This document shows positions 23,690 through 36,221 of a stretch of DNA of 64,000 bases, piece by piece. A program made the translations under genes and the position numbers. The stretch is from Chlorocebus sabaeus (taxonomy: Eukaryota > Chordata > Mammalia > Primates > Cercopithecidae). The stretch lies in assembly GCF_047675955.1 (NCBI RefSeq), contig NC_132904.1:85193447-85257446 (forward strand). The letters run 5' to 3'. Each line of letters begins with the position of its first letter. The stretch's first letter is position 1. Below the pieces are notes generated by a model that saw only the letters and a program-made list of their open reading frames with translations, had not been told where the DNA came from and did not search any database.

Positions 23690-24830
23690 GGAAAATCTCT
23701 CATCCCATGGCTTTATAGTATCAAATGATCCTAACACTCCTCTTGCCTCCCTGTTTTCTTCTTCTCTATCCTCCAGGTGAGTCTCTCTTCCTACATGCCA
23801 ACTTTAGATATTAATGTTTCCTAGAGCTTTGTCTTTGATATTTTTCAATTGCACATTTATATAGTTTCCCTTTTGGATTTTATCCTATGACTCCAATTAC
23901 CATTTACATCTAATTACTTCTACATATCTATCTTTAGCCTTGTTATGCTTCCTGTGCTCTAGATCAAAATATTCAACACCTATTAGCTTGATCGAGAGAA
24001 ACCTCCAATAAAACTGGCCTAAAATATCAGTACTGTGAATTTCCCCAATAGAAATTATTGCCCTTCTGTGGTGTATCTCTAGATGAATGCTACCATTGTT
24101 CCTCTAATTGTTCAAACAAGGATTGTGGGTTTGGGGCAGTGTCACTCTTTCTTACTAGGGATCTGCTCCTTCCAGAGACAAAGTCATGATGATTCCATTG
24201 ACTTAGCATCTTGGGAAGCTATTTTTTTCCCTTGACTGTCTCAGTGATGGCTTTATTTTGAACCTTATTATCTCTCACTTGAACTAGGTGCTACTCTTCT
24301 CCCTTTGCTGTTATCAATGAGATTTCTAAAACAAATTAATAACATTACATCTCTGCTTAAACATTTTATTTTGGTTCTCGTTGCCTTTAAATAAAGACCA
24401 AACTCCTTGAGGAGGCACATAAGATCCTTTATGATACTGTAATTTCTCAGTAGTCTCTCTTCTCATTCCCCTTTTCTTTCTGTATGCCACATTACTGTAG
24501 GTGCCCTCAAGATATCACATTTTTTATTAATCATCCCTACTATGGTATCAATGCTCACTTCATGTTCACTTAGTCGAATGTTTTTTCTTTTCATTTTCCT
24601 ATATTCTGGCTGTTTTTCTAACCCCATTTCAGGTGCCTTTTATTCTAAGTCTTCTGTGATCCTACATGTGGGAAAGAGCAGTTTTGTATCTTAAACACTG
24701 TGTGCTTAATTCTGCCTTAGCGTGAATCACATTGTAATTTTAATTGTTACATGCTTCTCTTTTTCAAGAAACTATTTTATTCCATTGTCCTAGTACTTCA
24801 CTGGATTCATTGTTTGTCAATAAAGAAGGT
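23690..24830 (+). repeat. L2 LINE 3' half, sense
   Basis: Sense L2 landmarks include ATCTCTGCTTAAACATTTTA, AGACCAAACTCCTTGAGGAG and GATCCTTTATGATACTG. It lies head-to-head with the antisense L2 just before it. Confidence 0.6.
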
Positions 24831-26700
24831 GTCTTTAATATTGAGGAAATGGATGGAGTGAGGCAATTGTTAGGGAAGAAAGACTATTATAAGAAGGAAG
24901 AGAAAGATATGCTGGTAATTTAAATGAGTAAGGATCTTTGGAGGTTATGCTGAGATTTAGATTCAAGGAAGTATGAGTCTGTTCTGTCTTCAAGAAAATT
25001 AGAGTATTTTGGGTTGATAACATTTTGATATAGAAAACAACTTAGAACAACCCGAAGCTATATATAAGCAAATGGCAAGTATTATAATGTACACATTAAG
25101 AGGAGTTGAACTGTAAGGGTATTTACAGGAATAAAAGTAGTGAGAGCAAGCTTTAAAGACAAGACAAGACTTAGACTGAGTTTTCTCCCTAGTTAGTTGC
25201 CTGTTTGGACTTCTGTCACGTCATCCTAACCCAAAATCTTGGACTCATTGTCCCATGTTTCTCACACAGAGTCAAAGATTTTGACATATAATAGTCAGTC
25301 TATAAATGTTTGTTGAATCAGCAACAAGGAAGAATTGGGAGTCCAATGTGGCCATGTAGAAGGTTAAACATGGGACTGAATATGGAAGTACAGAAATAAC
25401 AGATGGCCATATTGAGAGTCTAAGCATTCTCACATGTAAGAGAATCACAGTATTTGTAGAGTGATAAATATCCAATGCTGGCAACTGTGGCTCTGGTTTC
25501 ATGAACTCTTGGATAAAAACCCTAAGGCTAGCTATAATAAAGAACTCAGCAAGAGGGATCATTAGGAAAATCAAAGTATTTTATCCTTTAGGGAAGTTAC
25601 CATCATTCTATAAAAGATAATTTAATGTCTTGCATTTTATTATAACTCTCAAACAATTCAGTATAGTTTCAGTGTTTTATTCTCCTAATTGATTGATTTT
25701 ATAACCATGATTGATTGGAGCCCCACTCTCAGCACTTCCAGAGAAACTGTGTTGTAAAGTTCTTCAAAGGACATTGTTTATTCAATTTTTCATGCATTAT
25801 TTGTAAGGGTAACAAGTATTTATCAGGCACCTATTATATGCCTATGCTGTCATTTGAGACACAATGACAAATAAGTCATTCTTTATTCACCTCTACCTCC
25901 ACCACCACCCCAAACATACTTGAAGTTCCTTGGGGGCAGGGATTGTATCTTCAATGTATTTATATTCCAGTGCTTGGTAAATGGTAAACATTGAATAATT
26001 ATTTATTAAATTAATGACAATTTAAACATTATAAATACAATGATTTAAATATGCACAAGATGCTATAGAAACTATCAAATGAAGAATAATTACTTATTGC
26101 CTAGCACAATGCCTTTCAGATTTTCAATTGTGTTGATAAATTTTGGAATGAATAAGTGTATGAGATACTATGAGTCCCTTATTTCAAATACTCCATTGTT
26201 TTCAAGATGCTATATAATGAAAATACTTTTAAAGTGAAAATTTATACTCTTGATAAGTTAATGCATCTTCAAAACTTGAATTTAGTTCATTCATTTAATT
26301 AACACCTTTTTATGTAGCACTTACCATGTGCAAGGTATTGCATTTAATGCCTGTGGTCAAATGGGGACAAGAAAAAGTCATTTTGTTGAAATAACTCAAT
26401 AATTGATCTGAATTTGTAGAACAGCTAATTATATGAGAAATAAAAATATAATCTGATTACCTAAGTGCTTGAAAACTACTTGAAATCTGTGGAAGTGTGG
26501 TTAGAGTAACAGGATGAAAGGTTGTATGGTAAACTAATTAAGAACTCTACACTTCTTAGATGGGCCACCTATAATTTCATATTTGTATTTGTTAATGTCC
26601 AGTAAAGTGAATTTTACTATATTCATTTATGTGACTAGAAGATATATATACAACTTGTAATAACTTTTACTGAGTTGTACATTTACAGTATTATCTAGAA
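24831..26700. other. Intron with short L2 pieces
   Basis: 25880-26010 is an L2 3' end (CTTGGGGGCAGGGATTGTAT ... GGTAAACATTGAATAATTA). 26280-26350 resembles antisense L2. The remainder, including 24840-25870, is unassigned. Confidence 0.5.
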
Positions 26701-26719
26701 GTCCTGAATTGTAATATAA

Positions 26720-27160
26720 TGGGTAATGTTTTTCTTCCAATATTCACTCCTGTGCTCTCCTGTAGTAAATTCATATTTTAACTCTAGAGGGTCCGGACTT
26801 GTCTCTGTCAACCAGAGTAATTCTTCTCTTTGCTTTAGTTATTATTAGTTTAGGTAACCTTAGTCAATCTGTTTAGCACTTAGATTTCTCTTAGCCTAGT
26901 CAGAACCTTTTCTGGGAACTGTGGGACACAGATATTCTCTTTCTCTCACTGGACAGTAGTATATGAGGTTGTAAGGCTGGTGACTGCTACCACAATTCTT
27001 CTACAACAAGAAAAATTAGCCCAAGAATGAAGTTGAAATATGGAGAATTACAAAGAAATGGAGCCAGAAACCTGATCACCCTATACTTTAAGCCTGACCA
27101 CTTTGAACTTTTTAATGACATAAACTAATAAATCCTCTTTAATGCCGAAGCCAATCTACA
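26720..27160 (+). mobile_element. Possible diverged LTR (MaLR-like 3' part)
   Basis: The segment ending ACTAATAAATCCTCTTTAATGCC...AAGCCAATC resembles the polyadenylation region of old mammalian LTRs (AATAAATTCCCTTT...TAAGC). No inverted termini or target duplication seen; tentative. Confidence 0.35.
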
Positions 27161-27581
27161 ATGGATTTTCTATTATTTACATCAATGACAAAAATATTAA
27201 ATGTTATAAGGAGGTATTAAATTGAGATGTGATTATCAGTTTCTCATTGATCATGAGGATGCATCTTTCAATTTGATTTGCTACATTAAACATTTAATTA
27301 TAAGAAAGAGACATCTTATTGAATATTAGAAATTGGCAAATTTTTAGCTTGATAATGCATATTATCACAATACTTGGAATGTTGTTATTACATTCAGATA
27401 ATTAGTTACCAACAATTGTGCTGTACACATTTTAAAATGTTAGAATTAATAGATGGTATTGAAAATTGGCTTAACAAATTAAAATCACAATATATAAAAG
27501 AATATGGAATTAAGATTACAAATGTGATGCACTTTTACTTATTTTTAAGTTCTGATTTTTTTTCTTTTTTCTTTTTTCTTT

Positions 27582-27877
27582 CTTTTTTTTTTTTTGAGTC
27601 AGTGTCTTACTCTGTCTCCCAGGCTGGAGTGCAGTAGCATAATCATAGTTCACTGCAGCCTCAAACTCCCAGCCTTAAGTGATTCTCCCATTGCAGTCTC
27701 CAGAGTAGCTAGACCTACAGGTGTGTGCCACCATATTCAGCTAATTGTTAATTTTTTTTGTAAAGATGGGGTCCTTCTATGTTACCCAGGCTGGTCTTGA
27801 ACTCCTGGGTCCAAGCAATCCTCTTGCCTTGGCCTCCTGAAGCACTGGGATTATGGATGTGAGCCATGGCCCCCAGT
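27582..27877 (-). mobile_element. AluJ
   Basis: Minus-strand Alu with AluJ features (TCACTGCAGCCTCAAACTCC, GTAAAGATGGGGTCC...TATGTTACCC) and no intact CpGs. Full length, with a degraded head. Confidence 0.9.
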
Positions 27878-27884
27878 CATGTTG

Positions 27885-28030
27885 CATTTTCAACTGGTCT
27901 AGTCCATCTTGAACTTCACCTTACTTGTCCATTATCTGGACCACACCATCCACATCATTACTTCTTTCATCTGCTCACCATCAGTACTGATTATCAACCT
28001 TTCAACACAGCTTAGCAATTAGCTCATTCT
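27885..28030 (+). repeat. L2-like fragment, sense
   Basis: CATCTTGAACTTCACC...CTCACCATCAGTACTG resembles L2 ORF2 3' sequence. Weak. Confidence 0.4.
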
Positions 28031-28074
28031 TTCTCCTCCAAAATTTTCTCATTTATTCTTTCATCTATTCAACT

Positions 28075-28930
28075 GGCATTTATTTAGCATATCCTGTATG
28101 CCAGTCATTGAACTTAGGAACAAAATACCCACTAAATATATTTTTGATGCCATAAGAGTGAAGAAAAATGCCAATGCCAAATGTAAATGATATTTTTTTC
28201 ATTACAAATTGACCACAATGTAAAGAAACATAATGAAGAAACTGATTTTATCTACTCTGAGGATAGGAAGAATTCCATGAATAGTGAACATTTAATCTCA
28301 GCTCCAAAGATGAGTGGTAATTAACTAGGTGAAGAAATATGCCAGTAATAATTAGCCAGGTAAATTAATATCCCAGGAAGAAAAAGTATCCCATTTGAAG
28401 CTCTGTTGTAAAAAGAAGCTTGACTCATTTAAACAAAAATGAAAGAAGGCCAGTACAGAGAATGAGGAGGATAGTGGCACAAGACAACTTCATATCATAT
28501 GGAAATCACAGGCCATTTTAAAGAGTTTAGTTTTCGTCCCAAGAGCAATGAAAATACATGAAGTGTTGTAAATAGGCAATGAGAGGATCAGATTTATATT
28601 TTAGAAACAACTTTCTATATACTAGTTGCAATATGAAAAATTAGAGTACAGAGGCAAAAGTGGAAGATGCAATTGCAAATTAAGTTTCAGTTGCAATGAT
28701 TCAGGAGATAGGTCACTGCAGTTTGGATCATGGCAGTGGAGATGGGAAAGAGTGAGGAAATTTAAGAAATACTGAGGAATGGAGCTACGGAATTCTCAGA
28801 GGATTATATGACTTCTAAATTTCTTGCTTAAACAACCATTAAGAAAAAGAATACAGAGAATAACTAGCTTTGGGAACAAGATTATGAGATTTATTTTAAG
28901 TATAGTCACCTTCTGATATTCAAGTAGAGA
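28075..28930 (-). repeat. L2 LINE 3' half, antisense
   Basis: Antisense L2 landmarks: ATTTATTTAGCATATCCTGT, AATTCCATGAATAGTGAACA region, GGCCATTTTAAAGAGTTTAG, GATTCAGGAGATAGGTCACT. Diverged. Confidence 0.6.
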
Positions 28931-29011
28931 TATATACTACTTTAGAATTTCAAATATTTTACATAGAAAATATGAATCTGAGAACTATGAGTCAAGCCTC
29001 TTTTGCTTGCA

Positions 29012-29012
<1 letters not shown>

Positions 29013-29050
<38 letters not shown>

Positions 29051-29080
29051 CTATCTATTATCTATCTATCAATCTATCTG
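29013..29080. repeat. (TA)16 followed by TATC-type microsatellite
   Basis: About 33 bases of pure TA, then CTATCTATTATCTATCTAT units. Compound tract likely to vary in length. Confidence 0.95.
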
Positions 29081-30435
29081 GATTTTATTGCCTCATATTG
29101 CTGGAAAGGTGACTCAAAGTTAGCTTCACATATGATAATATCCTGGGGTTCAAATACTTTTATGAGTCCCTTTAATTTAGAAGCTAAGAGGAAGCTAGAT
29201 TGAATTTGGCAATTCTGGAAGGTGAATAGTTGAACAGCATGTGCCATTATTCTCAGCAATATCTCTGTTGCTGTCCCTTAGCTTCACCATACTTGATTTA
29301 TATTAATTAAATTCAGTAAGACAAAAGCTTGACCACATGGTCAACAAATCTATTTTAAATAAGGCACCATTTTATTTATGAATATACTTTCTCTTATACC
29401 TTAGTTTCACCTTCCTTATTCTTCATCTTCTTAATCTGTTTAATAAAAACAAACAAGACAAAAATGCCTGAGAGTTGATACAACTTCGATTATTGAACTA
29501 CTAATTCTCTTACACCAAATGCAATCTATCCTTCTGATATTGTGCTCATAATCTGAGGGTTAATTCTGTGACATTCTCAACATCAAACTAATATTTCACA
29601 CCTTGATTTTTCATCATGTCTACATCCCACCTTCTATTACATCACCCTTATCATTTTCCTTCTAAGGCCTTCCTGATGGTCTGAAAAGCACTCTGAAAGA
29701 ATCACATAAGGAATATGGCAAAGGAGGAGTAACAATATGAGATCCACCCTGTAATTCATCACAGCGTCAAATACTATGTGAGAAAGGTAGCCGAGAAGTA
29801 TAGATGAGAGACAATTACAGTAGGAAGTATGCAATATTCTGTGTTTTTTGTAAGATATCCTCATGACTCATTCTATGTCTCAGAGTCAATGTCTTCATTG
29901 TCTCTAGACCTCAGATTTTTCCCTTCAAGACACATGTATGGATTTGCTCTCAGAACTCTTGTCAGCATTTCATTTTTTGTCATTGAATTTCACCATTTCA
30001 CCCTTTCCAGGACATTCAAATTTACACAATTCTCAACATTTTTTTTTTTTTTTAAAGAAGTCTTAATTTACTCTCATCCCCTCCTGAGTTATATTACATT
30101 TCTTTCTTTCTGTTTACTTTCAAACTTGTATTAATGGACCACATTTTATACTTCTATTCCTTTGTCAATTCCTTGCCTTCTGAAAGTCATCTTCTCTTCA
30201 AAACTTCCTACAAAATTGCTTTGTTAAATGCTAACATTCTTTTTTGCAATGTACTTTTTTCTCTTTGACTTCTCTTGAGCCCTTTCTTTTTGAAATTTCT
30301 TCTTCTCTTAGCTTGTGTATCCCAGTGCTATTTGTTTTGGAACTACTCCTCTGAATCCTTATTTTCATTTCTGGATCATATTTCCCCTACTGTTCACAAA
30401 CTCAAGAGGTTGAGTTCTTCTTCTTTTCTTCTTCT

Positions 30436-30436
<1 letters not shown>
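29081..30436. other. Intron, pyrimidine-rich, possible L2
   Basis: 29560-30400 is rich in C and T and carries phrases such as CATCACCCTTATC and AGTCATCTTCTCTTC that resemble sense L2. A 15-T run sits at 30040-30054. No coding signal. Confidence 0.4.
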
Positions 30437-30437
<1 letters not shown>

Positions 30438-30468
<31 letters not shown>

Positions 30469-30745
30469 AGATGGAGTCTCACTGTGTCACCCAGGCTGGA
30501 GTGCAGTGACGTGATCTCGGCTCACTGCAACCTCCCGTCCTGGGTTCAAGTGATTCTCCTACCTCAACCTCCTGAGTAGCTGGGATTACAGGTGCCCACC
30601 ACCACATCCGGTTAATTTTTGTATTTTTAGTAGAGACGTGGTTTCACCATGTTGGCCACGCTGGTCTTGACCTCCTGACCTCATGATCCCCCATCTCGGC
30701 CTCCCAAAGTGCTGAGATTACAGGTGTGAGTCACGGTGCCCAGCC
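30438..30745 (-). mobile_element. AluS
   Basis: Minus-strand full-length Alu with a T tract of about 28 bases on the left. GGCTCACTGCAACCTCC type sites. Target duplication not clear in the surrounding CTT-rich sequence. Confidence 0.92.
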
Positions 30746-32594
30746 CTCTTTTTGTTATTCATGTGTATGCTCTTTTTTTGGTGAAAGTGGAAAACCATTT
30801 TCATGGTTATTCCTTGTCCTACTCATTAAATGATCCAAATTGTAGCCACCGACTATACTACCACACATTTAGCTATGAAAAATATAGTGTTCACATAGGA
30901 CAGCAAGATTACCATATTTGTAGTACAATTTAAAAATTATGATTACTGTTTGATTTAAATCCAATAAACTGATTTTAATTAACTGAGAGTCAGGGCCTCC
31001 AATAGATAACTTACTTCCCTATGGATTTGACAATCATCTCTATTGATATTGATTCTGAAATTTATTGTATCCAGGCCAGACCTCTCTGCTTGAGCTCCAG
31101 ACTCATCTACTCTCTATGTATCAGTATATGCCTATTTAGGACACCAGGAAGGTGGATGAACTAAGGAGGCAGGGCCTGTGAGATGTAAAGCAGCATCATG
31201 CAACTTTCTTGTGAATATAATATAAACATTTAGCAACTACCTAGCCTTGGGGAATAATGATTTTAATTAAAGTGCCGAGCTTACAATTCAAAACAGGAAA
31301 AAGCAAACAGTGGCTATAATCAGGTTATGTTGTTGAATATAACCATGTATATCAGTAATACACAGGACAGTGAGATACCTATCTACTTAGCTATAGGACA
31401 AATACCACCAGAATATCAGTTACTCAACAACTGAAACTGTTTTTTTTTTCTGTTTAAATCCTACTTATCCTTCAAGGATACATTCTGGCATTAATTACTT
31501 TTTGACAGTTACCCAATCTTCCCTTCTCTCAATAATGAATTTATTTTTCATATATCTGCCTATGATGCTTTGTTTATATTTCTGTTAATTCTGTTCTCTC
31601 TAGTCATAGTAAGACAGGATATATTTAGGTGTTTACCTGTGTATGCTACAGCTAATTTCTGATCTGTATGAATTTAAAAATACCGATTTTTTTCCTCCTT
31701 TCTCCCTTCTTCCCTTTCTCTTCACCTTCATTCTTTTTTTTTTCTTTGTATTTCCCACAATGTCTGGCTCATTATGGGTGCTCAATAGCTTACTGGTGTT
31801 TAAATCGAATAGTTTTTTTTTTTTAATTAATCAGCTGACATTTTAGGCAACTATTTCATATTAAACATTTTACGTCAATTTCATACAACTTTAAGTAGTT
31901 AATTTCTTATAACAGAAAACCAGACACTTCCCTCCCAGCTTATATCAGTGTTATGTTATTAATAACATTTCTATCCTATTTTTCAAGGCACTTTTCCTTC
32001 TAATAGTTGCTGACAATGAGTCATAGCTACAGTGCCACCACAGGCAGGTCTCAGGGGATCATTGTCCCCACCAGGCAGTGCATTAATTTCACACCGTGGT
32101 TCGTTAATGGTATTGTCAATGCCCCCATGGGGTATGGGTGTTTGTGAATCCCTGATGTTTCCTGATTACTTGGTTTGCACTCTATTCCTTCTCCAAAAAG
32201 TCATTCCCACTATGCTGTCACCAGCAAAAACACTGCCTAATGGTACATCATGTAAACTATGCACACAGTCACTTTCTATTACTTTAGCATTTTATATTGC
32301 ACCTGTTGATTTTATTTATGAATTTATTTTCCTTCTGCTAGGCTAAAGCATGTTAATGATTTTCTGGGTATAATGTGATAAGCTATGCATGGAATTATCA
32401 GATGAATCTGTCAGTTCTCATTGTCTTCAAAACTCACTAATATTCCCTCAGAATATTTTGAAAACCCTTATTTGGAAATTAGTTTACTGCATAAATTAAT
32501 TTATAGTTGATAGTTTAAAAGGAACTCTTTCTGCTCTTGTGTAAAATTCAACATCTATTTAGATAAATGTAAATTTATTATATAGGAAAAAATA
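30746..32594. other. Intron with L2-like patches
   Basis: 31050-31140 and 31445-31790 resemble sense L2 (CTTGAGCTCCAGACTCATC; CCTACTTATCCTTCAAGGAT). 31820-32590 and 30750-31040 show nothing recognisable. Confidence 0.45.
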
Positions 32595-33480
32595 ACAGCT
32601 AAAAATATTTGATAAGTGCTAATATGTATCAGACACATGTCTAGGTGCTGGCAATATATGATAAGAGATAAGAAGGGTGTTTATTCTTATGGAGCTTTTG
32701 TTAGAGAATTTAGAAGAAAAAACAAATACACACATACACATAGATAATATATTTACATAGCAATATATGCTGAAATAAAACAGTAAAATGCAATGGAGTA
32801 GATAATAATGCTGGAGGGGATTGTGGCACTGCAGCTAGACTGGTAAGGAAATTGCATTCTGAGATGATGGCATTTGAATTAAGACCAAAAAATTTAGAAG
32901 AGTCATATGGAGGTCTATGAAAACAATGTTCTGGGAAGAAGACACAATGAATAAAGAGGCTTTGGTGCAGAAATAAGCATTAGTATGTTCTAAGAATAGA
33001 AGGAAGAACACTGGGGCTGGAGCATAATGTGCCAAAGGGAGACTAGTAAGAGATTACTTTGAATAGGTAGAGAGGAACCCAATCACATTTGATTTGTAAA
33101 TCATTTTATTCTAAATGTGATATGAAACTATTGGAATGTTTTAAGCAAGGGAATTATGTGATTAATTTATGCTTAAAGTTTATTCTAGGTGCTCTGTGGA
33201 AGATGTACTAGAGAGGATCTAAAATGAAATTAGGGAAATCGATTGGGAATCTAAAGTGCTAATCCAGGTAAGGGATGAAGATAGCTTGGAATTGAGGGGT
33301 GCAAATGTTAGTGATACATTTTGAAGGTAAACGCAATATAATTTGCTGTTGCATTGGATGTGCAGACTTATAAATAGAGAGAGGAAAAGGGTGAGCTTAA
33401 GGTTTCTGGCTTGAAGAAGGCATGGTAGAAACACAACTGAGGTGGAAGGGCCTGGTGCTGAAGCAAGGTTTAGAGGCATA
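32595..33480 (-). repeat. L2 LINE 3' half, antisense, cut by a MaLR provirus
   Basis: Antisense L2: TCTAGGTGCTGGCAATATAT, CTTATGGAGCTTTTGTTAGA, GAATTAAGACCAAAAAATTT and TAAGGTTTCTGGCTTGAAG. It stops exactly where the MaLR target duplication begins. Confidence 0.65.
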
Positions 33481-33485
33481 GACTC

Positions 33486-33839
33486 CAATATAGTTTGGCT
33501 CTGTGTCCCCACCCAAATCTCATCTTGAATTGTACTCCCATAATTCTACGTGTTTTGGGAGAGACCTGGTGGGAGATAATTTGAATCATGGGGCAGTTCC
33601 CCCAGTACCGTTCTAGTGGTAGTAAATAAGTCTCATGAGGTCTGATGGTTTTATCAAGGGTTTCTGCTTTTGTATCTTCCTCATTTTTTTCTTGTGACTG
33701 CCATGTAAGAAGTGCCTTTTGCCTCCTGCCATGATTCGGAGGCCTCCCCAGCCACATGGAACTGTAAGTCCAATTAATTCTCTTTTCTTCCCAGTTTTGG
33801 GTATGTCTTTATCAGCAGCATGAAAACAGACTAATTACA
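33486..33839 (+). repeat. 5' LTR of the MaLR provirus
   Basis: 354 bp. The start is degenerate (CAATATAG instead of TGATATGG) and the end is ...ACTAATTACA. By eye it differs from the 3' LTR at about 13% of sites, so the insertion is tens of millions of years old. Confidence 0.9.
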
Positions 33840-35285
33840 ATAAATTGGTACCAAGAGTGGGATGTTAATGAAAAGACATCCAAACATGTGGAAGCAGCTT
33901 TGGAACTGGGTAACAGGCAAAAGTTGGAACAGTTTGGAGGGCTCAGAAGAAGACAAGAAAATGTAGGAAAGTTTGGAACTTCCTGGGACTTGCTGAATGG
34001 CTTTGACCAAGAGCCTGATAGCGATGTAGACAATAAAGTCCTGGCTGAGGGGATCTCAGATGGAGATGAGGAACTTGTTGGGAACTGAGCAAAGGTGATT
34101 CCTGTTATGTTTTAGCAAAGAGACTGGTAGCATTTTGCTCCTGCCCTAGAGATTTGTGGAACTTTGAAGTTGAGAGAGATGATTTAGGGTATCTGGCAGA
34201 AGAAATTTCTAAGCAGCAAAGCATTGAAAGGTGACTTGGGTGCTGTTAAAAGCATTCAGTTTTATAAGGGAAACACAGCATAAAAGTTCAGAAAATTTGC
34301 AGCCTGATAATGTGATAGAAAAGAAAAACTCATTTTCTAAAGAGAAATTCAAGCCAGTTGCACAAATTCGCATAAGTAACAAGGATCCAAATGTTAATCC
34401 CCAAGACAATGGGGAAAATATCTCCAGGACATGTGAGAGGTCTTCATGGCCCAGGGTCCCAGTGCTGTGTGCAGGCTAACGACTTGGTGCCCTGTGTCTC
34501 AGCCATGACTAAAAGTGGTCAAAGTATAGCTTGGGCTGTGACTTCAGAGGGTGCAACCCCCAAGTCTTGGCAGCTTCCATGTGGTGTTGAGCCTGCAGGT
34601 GCACAGAAGTCAAGAATTGGGGTTTGGGAATCTCTGCCTAGATTTCAGAAGATGTATAGAAATGCCTGGATGCCCAGGCAGAAGTTTACTGCGGGATTGG
34701 GGTGTTCATGGAGAACCTCTGCTAGGACAGTGCAGAAGGGAAATTTGGGGTTGGAGCCCCCACACAGAGTCCTGACTGGGGCTCTGCCTAGTGGACTTGC
34801 ATTGTCTCCCTGGAAAAGCTGCAGACACTCAACACTACCCCATGAAACCAGCCAGGAGGGAGGCTGTACCCTGCAAAGCAACAGGGGGTGGAGCTGCCCA
34901 AGGCCATGGGAGTCCACTTCTTGCATCAGTGTGACCTGAATGTGAGACCTGAGGTCAAAGGAGATCATTTTGGACCTTTAAAATTTGCCCTGCTGGATTT
35001 TGGACTTGCATTGGCCCTGTAACCACTTTGTTTTGGACAATTTCTCCCATTTGGAATGGATGTGTTACTCAATACCTGTACCCAAATTGTAACTAGGAAA
35101 TAATTAGCTTGATTTTGATTTTACAGGCTCATAGGTGGAAGGGACTTGCCTTATCTTAGATGAAGCTTTGAACTGTGGACTTTGGGGTTAATGCTGAAAT
35201 GAATTAAGACATTAGGTGACTGTTGGGAAATCATGCTTGATTTTGAAATGTGAAGGCAAAAGATTTTGAGGGGCCAGGGGCAGAA
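33840..35285 (+). repeat. MaLR internal region
   Basis: Begins ATAAATTGGTACCAAGAG, the usual start of THE1/MST internal sequence, and runs to GGCCAGGGGCAGAA before the 3' LTR. No protein family signature found; frames are short. Confidence 0.85.
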
Positions 35286-35624
35286 TGATATCGTTTGGCT
35301 CTGTGTCTCCAACCCAAATATCATCTTGAATTGTACTCCCATAATTCCCATATTTTGTGGGAGGGAACTGATGGGAGATAATTTGAATCATGGGGGCAGT
35401 TTCCCTTATGTTGTTCTCATGGTAGTGAATAAATCTCATAAGATCTGATGGTTTTATGAGGGGTTTCCGCTTTTGCCTCTTCCTCATTTTCTCTTGTGGC
35501 TGCCATGTAAGAAATGCCTTTCACCTCCTGCCATGATGCTGAGGCCTCCCCAGCCATGGGGAACCTCTTTTTCCTTCCAGTCTCGGGTATATCTTTATCA
35601 GCAGCATGAAAACAGACTAATACA
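35286..35624 (+). repeat. 3' LTR of the MaLR provirus
   Basis: 339 bp with an intact TGATAT start and AATACA end. It lacks about 16 bases present in the 5' LTR just after the GGAAC segment (near 35563). Confidence 0.9.
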
Positions 35625-35629
35625 GACTC

Positions 35630-35930
35630 ATGGCACTGACCAGATTTTGCCTCCTATTACAGTTTTAAGATTTATCTCCTCTACTAAACCCACAGAGAAC
35701 AGTTTCATCTGAGAGTTCCATTCAGGCTGACTGGAAATGTTATTTCCTTTCCCAAGCCCTGACTACTCCCAGCATTTCATCTGGCCTATATTTATTCATT
35801 TGGCTATTTCCTCCCCAAAGCCTTCCTTCATCCCACCCTACCATTTAAAATAGGCTCTGGTACAACTCTAGATTCACATTCTCTGACAGTAGGAAAATCA
35901 TTCAGAAGTTAATCATAAAAAATACATTTG
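35630..35930. other. Intron, possible sense L2
   Basis: CATTTCATCTGGCCTATATTT...CCCCAAAGCCTTCCTTCATC resembles L2 3' sequence. Otherwise unremarkable. Confidence 0.4.
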
Positions 35931-36221
35931 GGCCAGGAGTGGTGGCTCACGCCTGTAATCCCAGCACTTTGAGAGGCTGAGGTGGGTGGATCACAAGGTC
36001 AGGAGATGGAGACCATCCTGGTTAACATGGTCAAACCCCATCTCTACTAAAAAAAAATACAAAAATTAGCCAGGCATGGTGGCGGCTGCCTGTAGTCCCA
36101 GCTACTCGAGAGGCTGAGGCAGGAGAATGGCATGAACCCAGGAGGTGGAGTTTTCAGTAAGCAGAAATTGTGCCACCGCACTCCGGGCTGGGTGACAGAG
36201 TGAGACTTTGTCTCAAAAAAG
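35931..36221 (+). mobile_element. AluY/AluSc-like element
   Basis: GGCCAGGAGTGGTGGCTCAC head, GATCACAAGGTCAGGAGATG segment. Flanks share an imperfect AAATAC(A)TTT duplication. The tail runs into the AT-rich tract. Confidence 0.92.

Larger units (their letters stand above)
33486..35624 (+). mobile_element. Complete MaLR provirus (MSTA/THE1-like), LTR-internal-LTR
   Basis: A full-length non-autonomous ERVL-MaLR element on the plus strand, opposite to GRM5. The 5-bp target duplication GACTC at 33481-33485 and 35625-35629 proves a single intact insertion. It comprises two LTRs and about 1.45 kb of internal sequence. A 182-codon frame at 34391-34939 lies in the internal region. It starts and ends at arbitrary points of the element, and I find no gag, protease, polymerase or envelope signature in it. 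MaLRs lack their own polymerase and were mobilised by ERVL. Confidence 0.93.

Noticed and set aside
34391..34939. 182-codon open frame, the longest in the window
   Set aside because: It lies wholly inside the MaLR internal region, has no family signature, and overlaps other frames of similar quality. MaLR internal sequence is known to be largely non-coding.
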